Shown: piece by piece, positions 24,943 to 33,867 of the stretch
Position numbering within the stretch: position 1 is the first letter of the stretch
How the letters are laid out: each line of letters begins with the position of its first letter
Source: Thermoleophilaceae bacterium
Lineage (GTDB): Bacteria; Actinomycetota; Thermoleophilia; Solirubrobacterales; Thermoleophilaceae
DNA length: 64,000 nt
Direction: 5' to 3'
Assembly: GCA_030447875.1 (NCBI GenBank)
Contig: JAUJOA010000003.1
Location: forward strand, 1-64,000
The notes under the pieces: model-generated
What the model saw: the letters and a program-made list of their open reading frames with translations, nothing else
Databases searched by the model: none
What the model was told of the DNA's origin: nothing
Program-made: the position numbers and the translations under genes

Positions 24943-25839
24943 ATGATTCTGCGCCCCTTGCGAGCAGGAGCCGCAAATTCGCGCCGTCGCGCTCTGATCG
25001 TCGCCCTGCTCGGGGCGATCGGCGCGCTCCTCGTGCTCGCGCCCGGCGCACTCGCCGGCGTGTTCAGCCCCGAGAACGCCGGCGGCTCGCCCAACGCCGA
25101 GAACATCAGCCTCCTCTACAAGATCTCGTTCGCCATCGCGATCGTGATCTTCCTCCTCGTCGAGGGACTTCTGGTCTACTCGCTCGTCAAGTACCGGTTC
25201 CGGCGCGGCGGGCCCGAGCCGGCACAGATCCGCGGCAACGCGCCGCTCGAGATCGGCTGGACGGTCGGTGCCGGGCTGATCCTCGTCGTTCTGATCGTGA
25301 TCACCTTCATCTACCTGGACGACATCGAGAGTCCGGCGGCGAGTGGTCCGAACGGCCTCCAGGCGGCCGAGGGCGTTCAGTTCGCCTCCGTCGACCAGCC
25401 GGAGGCACCGGGCGGCGACCCGCTTCAGATCGAGGTGAACGGGCAGCAGTACCTCTGGCGCTTCGAGTATCCCTCGAGCGGGGACACGCAGGTCTTCAGC
25501 TACTACGAGATGGTCGTGCCGATTGACACGACCGTGTCGCTACAGATCACCTCCCAGGACGTGGCCCACTCGTGGTGGATCCCCGACCTCGGCGGCAAGG
25601 CCGACGCGATCCCCGGCTACACGAACGAGACCTGGTTCAAGATCGAGGAGCCGGGCGTCTATCGCGGCGTCTGCGCGGAGCTCTGCGGCGAGGGCCACGC
25701 CGACATGCGCGCCCAGGTGCGCGCCGTGCCGGTCGACGAGTACAGCGCCTGGATCGAGCAACAGGCCACCGACATCGAGCGCTCGCAGGAGCTGCTCGCC
25801 GCCTCGCGGCGACAGCGCGAGGCCGCCGCGGAGCAGTAA
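24943..25839 (+). CDS. ctaC: cytochrome c oxidase subunit II (locus 1)
   Basis: 298 residues from the ATG at 24943 (a GTG at 24910 is possible). Signal-type helix at residues 15-38, second and third membrane helices around 58-80 and 102-125, then the periplasmic cupredoxin domain. The CuA site is intact: CAELCGEGHADM (C-x3-C-x3-H-x2-M), with the upstream His in DVAHSWWIPDLGGKADAIPG. It takes electrons from cytochrome c for the oxidase. No fused c-type haem. Followed 18 bp later by subunit I. Confidence 0.93.
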   Translation: MILRPLRAGAANSRRRALIVALLGAIGALLVLAPGALAGVFSPENAGGSPNAENISLLYKISFAIAIVIFLLVEGLLVYSLVKYRFRRGGPEPAQIRGNAPLEIGWTVGAGLILVVLIVITFIYLDDIESPAASGPNGLQAAEGVQFASVDQPEAPGGDPLQIEVNGQQYLWRFEYPSSGDTQVFSYYEMVVPIDTTVSLQITSQDVAHSWWIPDLGGKADAIPGYTNETWFKIEEPGVYRGVCAELCGEGHADMRAQVRAVPVDEYSAWIEQQATDIERSQELLAASRRQREAAAEQ

Positions 25840-25857
25840 GGGGGCGACCGGAGACCG

Positions 25858-27564
25858 ATGGCGACACCCGAGCAGATGATCAGGGGAGGCATCGCGACGA
25901 TGCCCCGGCCCGAGGTCCTCGTGCGCGGCGGCGACGAGCGGCCGGGCGGCTGGCTCTCGTGGCTCGCCACCACCGATCACAAGAGGATCGGGATCATGTA
26001 CCTCTTCGCGACCTTCATCTTCTTCCTCCTCGGTGGCGTCGAGGCGCTGCTCATGCGGCTCCAGCTGGCCACGTCCGGCAACACGCTGATCGACGCACAG
26101 ACGTACAACGGCCTGATCTCGATGCACGGCACGACGATGATCTTCCTCTTCATCGTCCCGGTCCTCGCCGGCTTCGGGAACTACTTCGTGCCGCTGATGA
26201 TCGGCGCCCGCGACATGGCGTTCCCGCGGCTGAACGCCCTGTCCTTCTGGCTGCTCCTCTTCGGGGGCATCGCCTTCTACGCCAGCCTGTTCTTCGAGCC
26301 TCCCACCGCGGGCTGGACGAGCTACGCGCCGCTCTCGGACGACGCCTACCTGCCGGACGGGGGGATCGACGCGTGGATCTTCCTCATCCACCTCACCGGG
26401 CTCTCGTCCCTCATCGGCGCGTTCAACTTCGTCGCGACGATCCACAACATGCGCGCGAGGGGCATGGGCTGGGGCCGGATGCCCATCTTCGTCTGGACGA
26501 TCCTCATCTACTCGTACCTCCTGATCCTGGCGCTCCCGTCGATCGCCGCCGCGGTCACGATGCTCCTCACCGACCGCCACTTCGGCACCGCGTTCTTCGA
26601 CATCACCGGGGGCGGCGATCCGATGCTGTGGCAGCACCTCTTCTGGTTCTTCGGCCACCCCGAGGTCTACATCATGATCCTGCCGGCGTTCGGGATGATC
26701 TCGGAGATCCTGCCCGTCTTCGCGCGCAAGCCGATCTTCGGCTACCAGGCGATCGTGGCCGCCACCGCCGGCATCGCCTTCCTCGGCATGCTCGTGTGGG
26801 CCCACCACATGTTCACGACGCCCACCGCCACCGTCGTGCTGGCCTTCTTCATGATCTCGTCCTTCGCCATCGCGGTGCCCACGGGGATCAAGATCTTCAA
26901 CTGGCTCGCCACCCTGTGGCGTGGCTCGATCATGATGAAGACGCCGCTCTACTTCGCCGCGGGCTTCCTCGGCACGTTCGTGATCGGCGGAATCTCCGGC
27001 GTGATCCTCGCGATCTTTCCGGTCGACTGGCAGCTGCACGACACCTACTTCGTAGTGGCGCACCTGCACTACGTGTTGTTCGGCGGCAGCGTCTTCGCGA
27101 TCTTCGCGGGCCTCTACTACTGGTTTCCGAAGATGTCGGGGCGCCTGATGTCGGAGGGCCTCGGCAAGGTGTCGTTCTGGCTCATGTTCATCGGCTTCAA
27201 CATGACCTTCCTCGTGCAGCACTCGCTCGGCATGTCCGGCATGCCGCGACGCGTCTACGACTACCCGGAGGGAGTCGGCTGGGACGGCATGAACCTGTTC
27301 TCCACGATCGGCTCCTTCCTGCTTGGGATCGGCGTGATGGTCACGGTCGTCAATGTGATCCGCAGCCTCCGCTCGGGCAGGCGAGCCGGGAACGACCCCT
27401 GGAAGGGCAACACGCTCGAGTGGTTCACCCAGTCCCCGCCGCCGGAGAACAACTTCGACGTCGTCCCGCGCGTCCGCAGCGTGGAGCCGATGAAGGACAT
27501 CCGCCGGGAGGTCCAGACGGGCACCCGCGAGCCGGCGGGCACGGTGGCCCAGCCGGTAGCCTGA
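25858..27564 (+). CDS. ctaD: cytochrome c oxidase subunit I (locus 1, A1-type)
   Basis: 568 residues, 12 membrane helices. The binuclear-centre region has HPEVYIMILPAFG, with E269 in the GHPEV motif that marks A1-type oxidases using the glutamate at the end of the D-channel. HHMFTT carries the CuB histidines and AHLHYVLFGGS the haem ligands. It reduces oxygen to water and pumps protons across the cytoplasmic membrane. Intact, and followed by ctaA and ctaB for its haem A. This locus has no subunit III gene. Confidence 0.95.
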   Translation: MATPEQMIRGGIATMPRPEVLVRGGDERPGGWLSWLATTDHKRIGIMYLFATFIFFLLGGVEALLMRLQLATSGNTLIDAQTYNGLISMHGTTMIFLFIVPVLAGFGNYFVPLMIGARDMAFPRLNALSFWLLLFGGIAFYASLFFEPPTAGWTSYAPLSDDAYLPDGGIDAWIFLIHLTGLSSLIGAFNFVATIHNMRARGMGWGRMPIFVWTILIYSYLLILALPSIAAAVTMLLTDRHFGTAFFDITGGGDPMLWQHLFWFFGHPEVYIMILPAFGMISEILPVFARKPIFGYQAIVAATAGIAFLGMLVWAHHMFTTPTATVVLAFFMISSFAIAVPTGIKIFNWLATLWRGSIMMKTPLYFAAGFLGTFVIGGISGVILAIFPVDWQLHDTYFVVAHLHYVLFGGSVFAIFAGLYYWFPKMSGRLMSEGLGKVSFWLMFIGFNMTFLVQHSLGMSGMPRRVYDYPEGVGWDGMNLFSTIGSFLLGIGVMVTVVNVIRSLRSGRRAGNDPWKGNTLEWFTQSPPPENNFDVVPRVRSVEPMKDIRREVQTGTREPAGTVAQPVA

Positions 27565-27599
27565 CGCCGCGTGCGCCCGGACCGTCCAGCGCCGTGACC

Positions 27600-28604
27600 A
27601 TGCCCTCGCCGGGCTTCCGCCGGCTGGCGCTGGTCACGGGTATCGCCACCTTCCTGCTGATCGTCCTCGGCGGGGTAGTGCGCGTCTCGGACTCCGGACT
27701 CGGCTGTGGGCCGGCCGGCAGCGGCTTTCACGGCTGGCCACTCTGTCGGGGGGACCTGGTCCCGGGCCTGGACCTCAACGCCATCATCGAATACGCGCAC
27801 CGAGCGGCGGCCACCTGCGTCGGGCTCCTGATGGTCGCCATCGCCGTCATCGCCCTGCGGCGATACCGCAATCAGCGCGGCATCGTGCTCGCCGCCACAG
27901 GCGCGGCGCTCCTCGTCGCCGCGCAGGGACTGCTCGGTGCGGCGACCGTCGAGGAGAACCTCGAGAAGACGCTCGTGGCCGCTCACCTTGGACTCGCGAT
28001 GCTGCTCCTCGCGCTCGTGATCTACATCTGGCGCTCTTCGCGCCCAGAGGTCATCGGCGCTCCGCCGGTCGACGGTGGCCCGCGCTTCCGGGCGCTCGCC
28101 GGGGCGGCTCAGGGCACCCTCTTCCTCACGATCGTCGCGGGCGGGTACATGGCGGGCACCCAGAACTACGGCCGCCCCGACTACCAGCTGGGCGACGGTG
28201 CCCATCATGCCTGCGGGAGAGAGTTCCCCACCTGCAACGGCGACTTCCTCCCGTTCGGGCAGGCGCCGCTCGTGGACATCCATCTCACGCACCGGGTGCT
28301 GATGTACCTGGCCACGGTCCTGATCGTCGCGCTGGTCGTCACCGCCGTGCGGCGGCGACCGAGCGCTCGAGTCGTCGCGATGGCTTGGGTCGCCGGTGCC
28401 CTGCTGGGAGCTCAGGTTCTCCTCGGCGCGCTGAACGTCTGGCTCGAGGAGTACGAGGTCCTCATACTCGCCCACCTCGCTCTGGCGACGCTGCTCTGGG
28501 GCCATCTCTTCGCCATGAACCTGCAGCTGTACGGCGTCCGCTCGCCCACCGCGGAACGCGTTGGCCGGGACCGTCGAGGCCGCGCCGAGGCCGCGCCGGC
28601 CTAG
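27600..28604 (+). CDS. ctaA: heme A synthase (COX15/CtaA family)
   Basis: 334 residues, eight membrane helices in two four-helix halves. Haem-binding histidines lie in EYAHRAAAT, VAAHLGLAM, LTHRVLMYL and LAHLALATL. Each half carries a loop cysteine pair (GLGCGPAGSGFHGWPLC and HACGREFPTC), as in the actinobacterial/Bacillus type. It converts haem O to haem A. ATG 27600 is chosen; GTG 27594 is also possible. The open frame runs on upstream inside ctaD but only as a shadow. ctaB follows 2 bp after the stop. Confidence 0.9.
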   Translation: MPSPGFRRLALVTGIATFLLIVLGGVVRVSDSGLGCGPAGSGFHGWPLCRGDLVPGLDLNAIIEYAHRAAATCVGLLMVAIAVIALRRYRNQRGIVLAATGAALLVAAQGLLGAATVEENLEKTLVAAHLGLAMLLLALVIYIWRSSRPEVIGAPPVDGGPRFRALAGAAQGTLFLTIVAGGYMAGTQNYGRPDYQLGDGAHHACGREFPTCNGDFLPFGQAPLVDIHLTHRVLMYLATVLIVALVVTAVRRRPSARVVAMAWVAGALLGAQVLLGALNVWLEEYEVLILAHLALATLLWGHLFAMNLQLYGVRSPTAERVGRDRRGRAEAAPA

Positions 28605-28606
28605 TT

Positions 28607-29506
28607 ATGGAAGCCGGCACCTCACCCGCTCCGACCGCCGCTCGCGTCGGCCTCCGCACCGCGGTAGCGGACTACCTGGCCCTGACCAAGCCGAAGGTGC
28701 AGTCGCTGCTCCTCTTCACGACCGTGACGACGATGTACGTGGCCGGGGATCCTTCGCTCGGCCTGGTCGCCCTCACCTGCCTCGGCGGCGCCCTGTCCGC
28801 CGGCGGAGCCGGGGCGATCAACCACTACTGGGACCGCGACATCGACGCGTTGATGAAGCGCACGGCCGACCGACCGCTTCCGTCAGGACGCGTGGCTCCT
28901 CGCTCGGCGCTCGTCTTCGGAATCGCGCTCGGGGTCACGGCCTTCGGGCTACTGGCCGTCACGGTGAACCTCCTCGCGGCCGCACTCGCCCTCGCGGGGC
29001 TGCTCGGATATGTCTTGGTCTACACGATCTGGCTGAAGCGCTCGACGCCGCAGAACATCGTCATCGGGGGCGCAGCCGGCGCCGTGCCCCCGCTCGTCGC
29101 CTGGGCGGCGGTCACCGGCTCGCTGGATGGCAGCGCGCTTTACCTCTTCGCAATCGTCTTCTACTGGACGCCTCCGCACTTCTGGGCGCTCTCCCTGCTC
29201 ATGCGCGACGAGTACGCCAAGGCCGGCGTACCGATGCTGCCGGTGGTCCGGGGGGAAGCGGAGACGCGCTGGCAGATCCTGCTCTATTCCGTTCTGCTCG
29301 TGGCGGTCACGGTGCTGCCGTTCGCCGGGCAGCTGTTCGACGGGCTCTACCTCGCCGTCGCGCTGGTGGTGGGCGGCGCGTTCGTCGCGCTGGCCGCGCG
29401 CCTGCGCCGGCGCGCGGACCGGCGGTCGGCGATCAGGCTGTACCTCTTCTCGCTGGCCTACCTCGCCGTGCTGTTCGCGGCCATGGTCGTCGACGTTCGA
29501 ATCTAA
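28607..29506 (+). CDS. ctaB: protoheme IX farnesyltransferase (heme O synthase)
   Basis: 299 residues, UbiA-type prenyltransferase with about eight membrane helices. The first Asp-rich motif is NHYWDRDIDALMKRT; the second conserved loop is RDEYAKAGVPMLPVV. It attaches farnesyl to haem B to make haem O, the substrate of the CtaA protein encoded just upstream. ATG 2 bp after the ctaA stop; no separate promoter. Normal length. Confidence 0.93.
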   Translation: MEAGTSPAPTAARVGLRTAVADYLALTKPKVQSLLLFTTVTTMYVAGDPSLGLVALTCLGGALSAGGAGAINHYWDRDIDALMKRTADRPLPSGRVAPRSALVFGIALGVTAFGLLAVTVNLLAAALALAGLLGYVLVYTIWLKRSTPQNIVIGGAAGAVPPLVAWAAVTGSLDGSALYLFAIVFYWTPPHFWALSLLMRDEYAKAGVPMLPVVRGEAETRWQILLYSVLLVAVTVLPFAGQLFDGLYLAVALVVGGAFVALAARLRRRADRRSAIRLYLFSLAYLAVLFAAMVVDVRI

Positions 29507-29514
29507 GGAGAGCG

Positions 29515-29937
29515 ATGGTCGATCCAGACACCTCGAGAGTCACCGCCGGCGACGGGTACGCCGTGGCCAACCTCGAGGACCTCGGCGAGGGTCCCGGCTT
29601 CCGGAAGATCCGCAAGGGGCTCGGGGTCACCGCGTTCGGCATCAATGCGATCGTCATGCCGCCGGGGATCTCGAGCGGGCGCCACTTCCACGACAAGCAG
29701 GAGGAGATCTACTTCGTCCACCGCGGGCGGATCGAGATGGAGTTCGGCGACGGCTCGCGTCACGAGCTCGGGCCGGGCGGCGTGGCGCGCGTGGACGCCG
29801 CGACGATCCGCAAGGTGACGAACGTCGGAGACGAGGACGCCGTCTACGTGATCGCCGGCGGCAAGGACGGCTACGTGGGGCGTGACGGCCGCCTGCCCGA
29901 GGGCGAGACCAGCCGGGTTCAATCGTCCTCCTCGTAG
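29515..29937 (+). CDS. cupin domain protein
   Basis: 140 residues, single cupin barrel. Motif 1 GRHFHDKQEEIYFVHRGRIEMEF supplies the metal-binding His/His/Glu set; motif 2 LGPGGVARVDAATIRKVTN lacks the usual His, so the metal site may be incomplete. Function unknown. AAGGAG lies 4 nt before the ATG and 8 bp separate it from ctaB, so it ends the oxidase-assembly operon. It could be an isomerase-type or sensor cupin. Confidence 0.8.
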   Translation: MVDPDTSRVTAGDGYAVANLEDLGEGPGFRKIRKGLGVTAFGINAIVMPPGISSGRHFHDKQEEIYFVHRGRIEMEFGDGSRHELGPGGVARVDAATIRKVTNVGDEDAVYVIAGGKDGYVGRDGRLPEGETSRVQSSSS

Positions 29938-29975
29938 CGGCGGATCGCGGTTTCGCGTTCGCCGACCTCTACGCC

Positions 29976-31190
29976 GTGGCGCTCCTGTTCCTCGGGGTGG
30001 CCGTGTTCGCGGCGATCGGTGCCCTCTCACACCAGCACGAGCGTGCCTTCTCGGCGAGCCTCATCTACCTCGGGCTCGGCTTGGCGGCGGCCGTGGCCGT
30101 CGAGCTGATCGGAGTCGCGTGGATCGATCCCGTCGCCGACGCCAAGCTCATCGAGCGTCTGAGCGAGATAGCCGTGATCGTGGCCCTCTTCACGACGGGG
30201 CTCAAGATCGATCGGGCCCTGTCCTGGCGATCGTGGTCGTCGGTGGGGCGCCTCCTGGCGCTCGTTATGCCTGCCACGATCGCCGCCGTCGCTCTCTTCG
30301 GGACGCAGGTCATGGGTCTCTCACTCGGGGCGGCGATCATCCTCGGCGCGGTGCTGGCACCCACCGACCCGGTGCTCGCCGGTGACGTGGGAGTCGGCCC
30401 GCCCGGCGAGGAGGACGAGGCCGAGCCGAACTTCTCGATCACGGCGGAGGCAGGGCTCAACGACGGGCTGGCGTTTCCGTTCGTGTTCCTCGGCGTGTTC
30501 GTGGCAGGGGAAGGCGGAACGGCATGGGTGGGCGAATGGCTGTCGGCCGACGTCGCGTACGGGATCGCCGTGGGCGTGGCGATCGGAACGGCGGCCGGCT
30601 ACGGGATCGCCGCGCTCGCGATCCGGCTCCGCGACGCCCGCCTGCTCGCGCACGAGCTGGACGGGTTCGTCGCGGTGGCCGCGGTGCTCACGATCTACGG
30701 GCTCGCCGAGCTCGCGGGCTCCTACGGCTTCCTGGCCGCCTTTGCCGGCGGACTGGCGTTCCGCCGCTACGAGCATGACCACGAGTATCAGGGACGGGTG
30801 CACGAGGGCGCGGAGGTGGTCGAAAACTTCTCGGAGCTCGCGCTCATCCTTCTGCTGGGGAGCGTGGTAACGCTCGCCGGCCTCGGGGAGCCGGGTGTGC
30901 CGGGCTGGATGCTCGCCGGTGCATTGATCCTCCTGATCCGGCCGCTGACCGCGCTGGCGGCCTTCGCCGGCTCCGGCATCGGCTGGCGTGAGCGCTCGTT
31001 CGTCGCCTGGTTCGGCGTACGCGGCATCGGATCGCTGTACTACGTGGCGGTGGCGATCGGAACCGGCGTGCTGACAGCTGCCGAGGAGTCGACGATCTTC
31101 TGGACCGTGGCCGTGTGCGTGATCACCTCGATCGCCGTGCACGGAACGACCGCCACGCCGATCAGCCGGCGGCTAGTTGTGGCTGACTAG
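29976..31190 (+). CDS. Na+/H+ (cation:proton) antiporter, CPA1 type
   Basis: 404 residues, about 11-12 membrane helices. Ion-site motifs ILGAVLAPTDPVLAGDVG and EAGLNDGLAFPFVFLG (the paired TDP and ND motifs of CPA1 exchangers) are intact. It exchanges cytoplasmic Na+ or K+ for protons. GTG 29976 is used; codons upstream overlap the cupin gene end without a normal start. The stop overlaps the convergent glycosidase stop by 4 bp. Its position right after an oxidase locus fits use of the proton gradient, but that is inference. Confidence 0.9.
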   Translation: MALLFLGVAVFAAIGALSHQHERAFSASLIYLGLGLAAAVAVELIGVAWIDPVADAKLIERLSEIAVIVALFTTGLKIDRALSWRSWSSVGRLLALVMPATIAAVALFGTQVMGLSLGAAIILGAVLAPTDPVLAGDVGVGPPGEEDEAEPNFSITAEAGLNDGLAFPFVFLGVFVAGEGGTAWVGEWLSADVAYGIAVGVAIGTAAGYGIAALAIRLRDARLLAHELDGFVAVAAVLTIYGLAELAGSYGFLAAFAGGLAFRRYEHDHEYQGRVHEGAEVVENFSELALILLLGSVVTLAGLGEPGVPGWMLAGALILLIRPLTALAAFAGSGIGWRERSFVAWFGVRGIGSLYYVAVAIGTGVLTAAEESTIFWTVAVCVITSIAVHGTTATPISRRLVVAD

Positions 31191-33142
31191 GACTCGAAGC
31201 GGACTTGGCTCGACTGCTCGTGCAGCGCCGACAGGCGAGCGCGAGCGCCGCCGGTGGCGTTCGCGGCCACCTCCTCCTCCGCCCGAATCACATGCATGAC
31301 CGCGTTGATGAGCGCGAGATGCGTGAAGGCCTGCGGGAAGTTGCCGAGATGCCGGCCGCTGCGCGGGTCCAGCTCCTCCGCGTACAGCCCGAGGGAGCTG
31401 GCGTGCGAGAGGAGCCGCTCGCAGAGGTCGCGGGCGCGGTCGAGCTCGCCGATCTCCACGAGCGCCGACACGAGCCAGAATGAGCAGATCGTGAACGTGC
31501 CCTCCTCGCCGGCGAGGCCGTCGTCGGTCTCGCCGACGCGGTAGCGCAGGACGAGGCCGTCCTGCGTCAGCTCGTCGGCGATGGCGAGGACCGTCTTGCG
31601 GATCCGCTCGTCGTCGGGCGGGAGGAACCGGAACAGGGGAAGGAGCAGCACGGACGCGTCAAGCGCGTCGGTGTCGTAGTGCTGGGTGAAGACGCCCCGC
31701 TCGTCGACCGCGTTCTCGCAGATGTCGGCGTGGATCTCGTCCGCCGCCGACTGCCAGCGGGCGGCGCGCTCGAGGTCCTCGCGCAGCTCCGCCAGTCGCG
31801 CGCCGCGGTCGAGGGCCACCCAGCACATCAGCTTCGACGAGGTGAAGTGCTTAGGTTCGCCGCGAACCTCCCAGATACCGCGGTCGGGACCGCGCCAGTT
31901 CTCGAGTGCCGCCTCGACCTGCTTGTTGAGGATCGGCCACACCCGCTCCGGCAGGTAGTCGCGCGACTTCGTGTGGAGGTACACGGAGTCGAGCACCGCG
32001 CCCCACACGTCGTGCTGATCCTGGTCGTAGGCGTCGTTGCCGATCCTGACCGGCCTCGCTCCCTCATAGCCGGAGAGGTGGTCGAGCGTCGACTCCTCGA
32101 GCTGGTCCTCGCCGTCGATGCCGTACATGATCTGGAGCTGCCCCTCCTCCGCCTCGGCGACGTCGGCCACGAAGTAGAAGAAGTCGTTGGCCTCCCAGTC
32201 GAAGCCCAGGATGTACAGGCCCCACAGCGTGAACGTGGCGTCCCGGATCCAGGCGTAGCGGTAGTCCCAATTGCGCTCGCCGCCGGGCGTCTCGGGCAGC
32301 GAGGTCGTGGCGGCCGCCAGCAGAGCGCCGGTGGGCGCGTAGCTGAGCCCCTTGAGCGTGAGCGCGCTGCGCTGGAGGAAGGTGCGCCAGGGGTGGTCGG
32401 GGAACTCGCCGCGGTCGAGCCAGTGCTGCCAGTGATGGGCGGTCCACACCTGGCGGTCGTAGGCCTCCTGGTAGGTGGCCGGCGGATCGTGCTCACTCCA
32501 CGACAGAGCGCAGAAGTGGGTCTCCCCCTCCTTCATGAGGGTTCGCGCGGTGGCGCGCGGGCCCTCGAAGCCGATGTTCATGTCGGTCGTGAGCTTCAGC
32601 TCGAGGTTCGTTCCCTCACCTCTAGCTACACACTCGTGGTAACCGGGGCCGGTGTAGTCCCAGCCGGCCCTCACCCGCCCGTACTCGAAGGCCGGCTCGC
32701 AGTCGAGGTTCATCTGGACCTCGCCGTTCACGCAGCGCACGAGCCGGAGGAGCACGTGGTCGGCGTCGTAGTCGGTCGGCGAGCGACGATGCGTGTGGGA
32801 GCGGTCGCTCTCGTGGTGCCAGGGGCCGATCAGCAGGAGGTCGCGGACGATCACCCATCCGCCCCGGTGCCCCCAGCTCGTCTCGAGCACCATCGTGCCC
32901 GGCAGATAGCGGCGCGCCGCGGGCACGGTCACGTCGTCGGGAGCCAGCCGGAAGAGGCCCGCGTCGCGATCGAGCATGGACCCGAACACGCTCGGCGAAT
33001 CCATGCGCGGGAGGCACATCCACTCGACGTTCCCGCTCGGCGCCACCAGGGCGCAGCTCTCGCAGTCGCTCAGGAAGGCGTACTCGGCGATCGGCGGAAA
33101 CGGGCTTCCGACGAGGCCCTTCTCACCGACGAACGACCTCAT
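31187..33142 (-). CDS. glycoside hydrolase family 15 (glucoamylase/trehalase-like)
   Basis: 651 residues. N-terminal beta-sandwich domain (PPIAEYAFLSDCESCALVAPSG) and (alpha/alpha)6 catalytic barrel beginning with ERNWDYRYAWIRDATFTLWGL, the GH15 hallmark. The C-terminal EEGTFTICSFWLVSALVEIGE contains the second catalytic Glu region. In actinomycetes such proteins are alpha-glucosidases or trehalases; no signal peptide, so cytoplasmic, which fits trehalose or glycogen breakdown. ATG overlaps the pgl stop (ATGA), making it the last gene of the pentose-phosphate run. Confidence 0.88.
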   Translation of the reverse strand: MRSFVGEKGLVGSPFPPIAEYAFLSDCESCALVAPSGNVEWMCLPRMDSPSVFGSMLDRDAGLFRLAPDDVTVPAARRYLPGTMVLETSWGHRGGWVIVRDLLLIGPWHHESDRSHTHRRSPTDYDADHVLLRLVRCVNGEVQMNLDCEPAFEYGRVRAGWDYTGPGYHECVARGEGTNLELKLTTDMNIGFEGPRATARTLMKEGETHFCALSWSEHDPPATYQEAYDRQVWTAHHWQHWLDRGEFPDHPWRTFLQRSALTLKGLSYAPTGALLAAATTSLPETPGGERNWDYRYAWIRDATFTLWGLYILGFDWEANDFFYFVADVAEAEEGQLQIMYGIDGEDQLEESTLDHLSGYEGARPVRIGNDAYDQDQHDVWGAVLDSVYLHTKSRDYLPERVWPILNKQVEAALENWRGPDRGIWEVRGEPKHFTSSKLMCWVALDRGARLAELREDLERAARWQSAADEIHADICENAVDERGVFTQHYDTDALDASVLLLPLFRFLPPDDERIRKTVLAIADELTQDGLVLRYRVGETDDGLAGEEGTFTICSFWLVSALVEIGELDRARDLCERLLSHASSLGLYAEELDPRSGRHLGNFPQAFTHLALINAVMHVIRAEEEVAANATGGARARLSALHEQSSQVRFES

Positions 33143-33867
33143 GCGGCTCCCTCGCCCTCGGGGACGGCCTCAGCGGGCAGCTGCGAGGCCGCCTCCGGAT
33201 CGAGGAGGACCGTCAGCGACCCGCTCTCGGGCGAGACCAGGCTGGCGGGCGCGTCCGGGTCGGGCGCGCCCGCGAACGCTCGCCGGACCGCCTCGGCCTT
33301 GTCCTCTCCGCTCACCAGGAAGAGGACCTCGCGGGCGCAGTTGAGGACCGGCAGCGTCATCGTCACGCGCGGCACGAGCGGCGCCATGCCGGGCGTCTCG
33401 ACGCCCACCGCCAGCCGCTCCCGCTCCCCGAGCGCGGCGTCGCGGGGGAAGAGCGAGGCGCAATGGGCATCCGGGCCGAGGCCGAGGAGCAGGAGGTCGA
33501 ACTCCGGGACGCCCCCGCCGAAGACCGAGCGCAGGACGCGCTCGTAGGCGTCGGCGCCCGCGGCTGGGCCACGCTCACCCTCGATTCGCTGTACCGCCGG
33601 ACCCGGACCCGCGAGCCGATCGAGCAGCGACTCGCGCGCCATGCGGAAGTTCGAGTGCTCGTGGTCGGGCGGAACGCAACGATCGTCGCCGAACCACAGG
33701 GTCGCGCCCGACCAGTCCACGTCGAGGTCGGCCGCACGCTCGTAGGCGGCTCGCGGCGTGGACCCGCCGGTCAGCACGACCTGGCGACCGTCCGCGGCCG
33801 CTGCCGCGATGCGCTCGGCCGTGGCCACCGCCGGATCCTCCAGGACGACTGTCCGCGCGCCGCTCAT
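33139..33867 (-). CDS. pgl: 6-phosphogluconolactonase
   Basis: 242 residues. GGSTPRAAYE near residue 36, WFGDDRCVPPDHEHSNFRMARE near 61, and LLGLGPDAHCASLFPRD near 128 (the GxGxDGHTASLFP block with a slightly altered core). It hydrolyses 6-phosphogluconolactone, the product of the zwf enzyme. ATG at 33867 overlaps the opcA stop by one base. An open extension to 33987 lies inside opcA and is ignored. Confidence 0.88.
   Translation of the reverse strand: MSGARTVVLEDPAVATAERIAAAAADGRQVVLTGGSTPRAAYERAADLDVDWSGATLWFGDDRCVPPDHEHSNFRMARESLLDRLAGPGPAVQRIEGERGPAAGADAYERVLRSVFGGGVPEFDLLLLGLGPDAHCASLFPRDAALGERERLAVGVETPGMAPLVPRVTMTLPVLNCAREVLFLVSGEDKAEAVRRAFAGAPDPDAPASLVSPESGSLTVLLDPEAASQLPAEAVPEGEGAA

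Noticed and set aside
25540..27222. Minus-strand open frame of 560 codons opposite ctaC/ctaD
   Set aside because: His/Glu/Arg-rich translation with no domain; it mirrors conserved oxidase genes on the plus strand.
25572..27599. 5' extension making ctaA a 1010-codon protein
   Set aside because: The added part is a frame-shifted reading of ctaC/ctaD. Heme A synthase similarity starts at the ATG at 27600.
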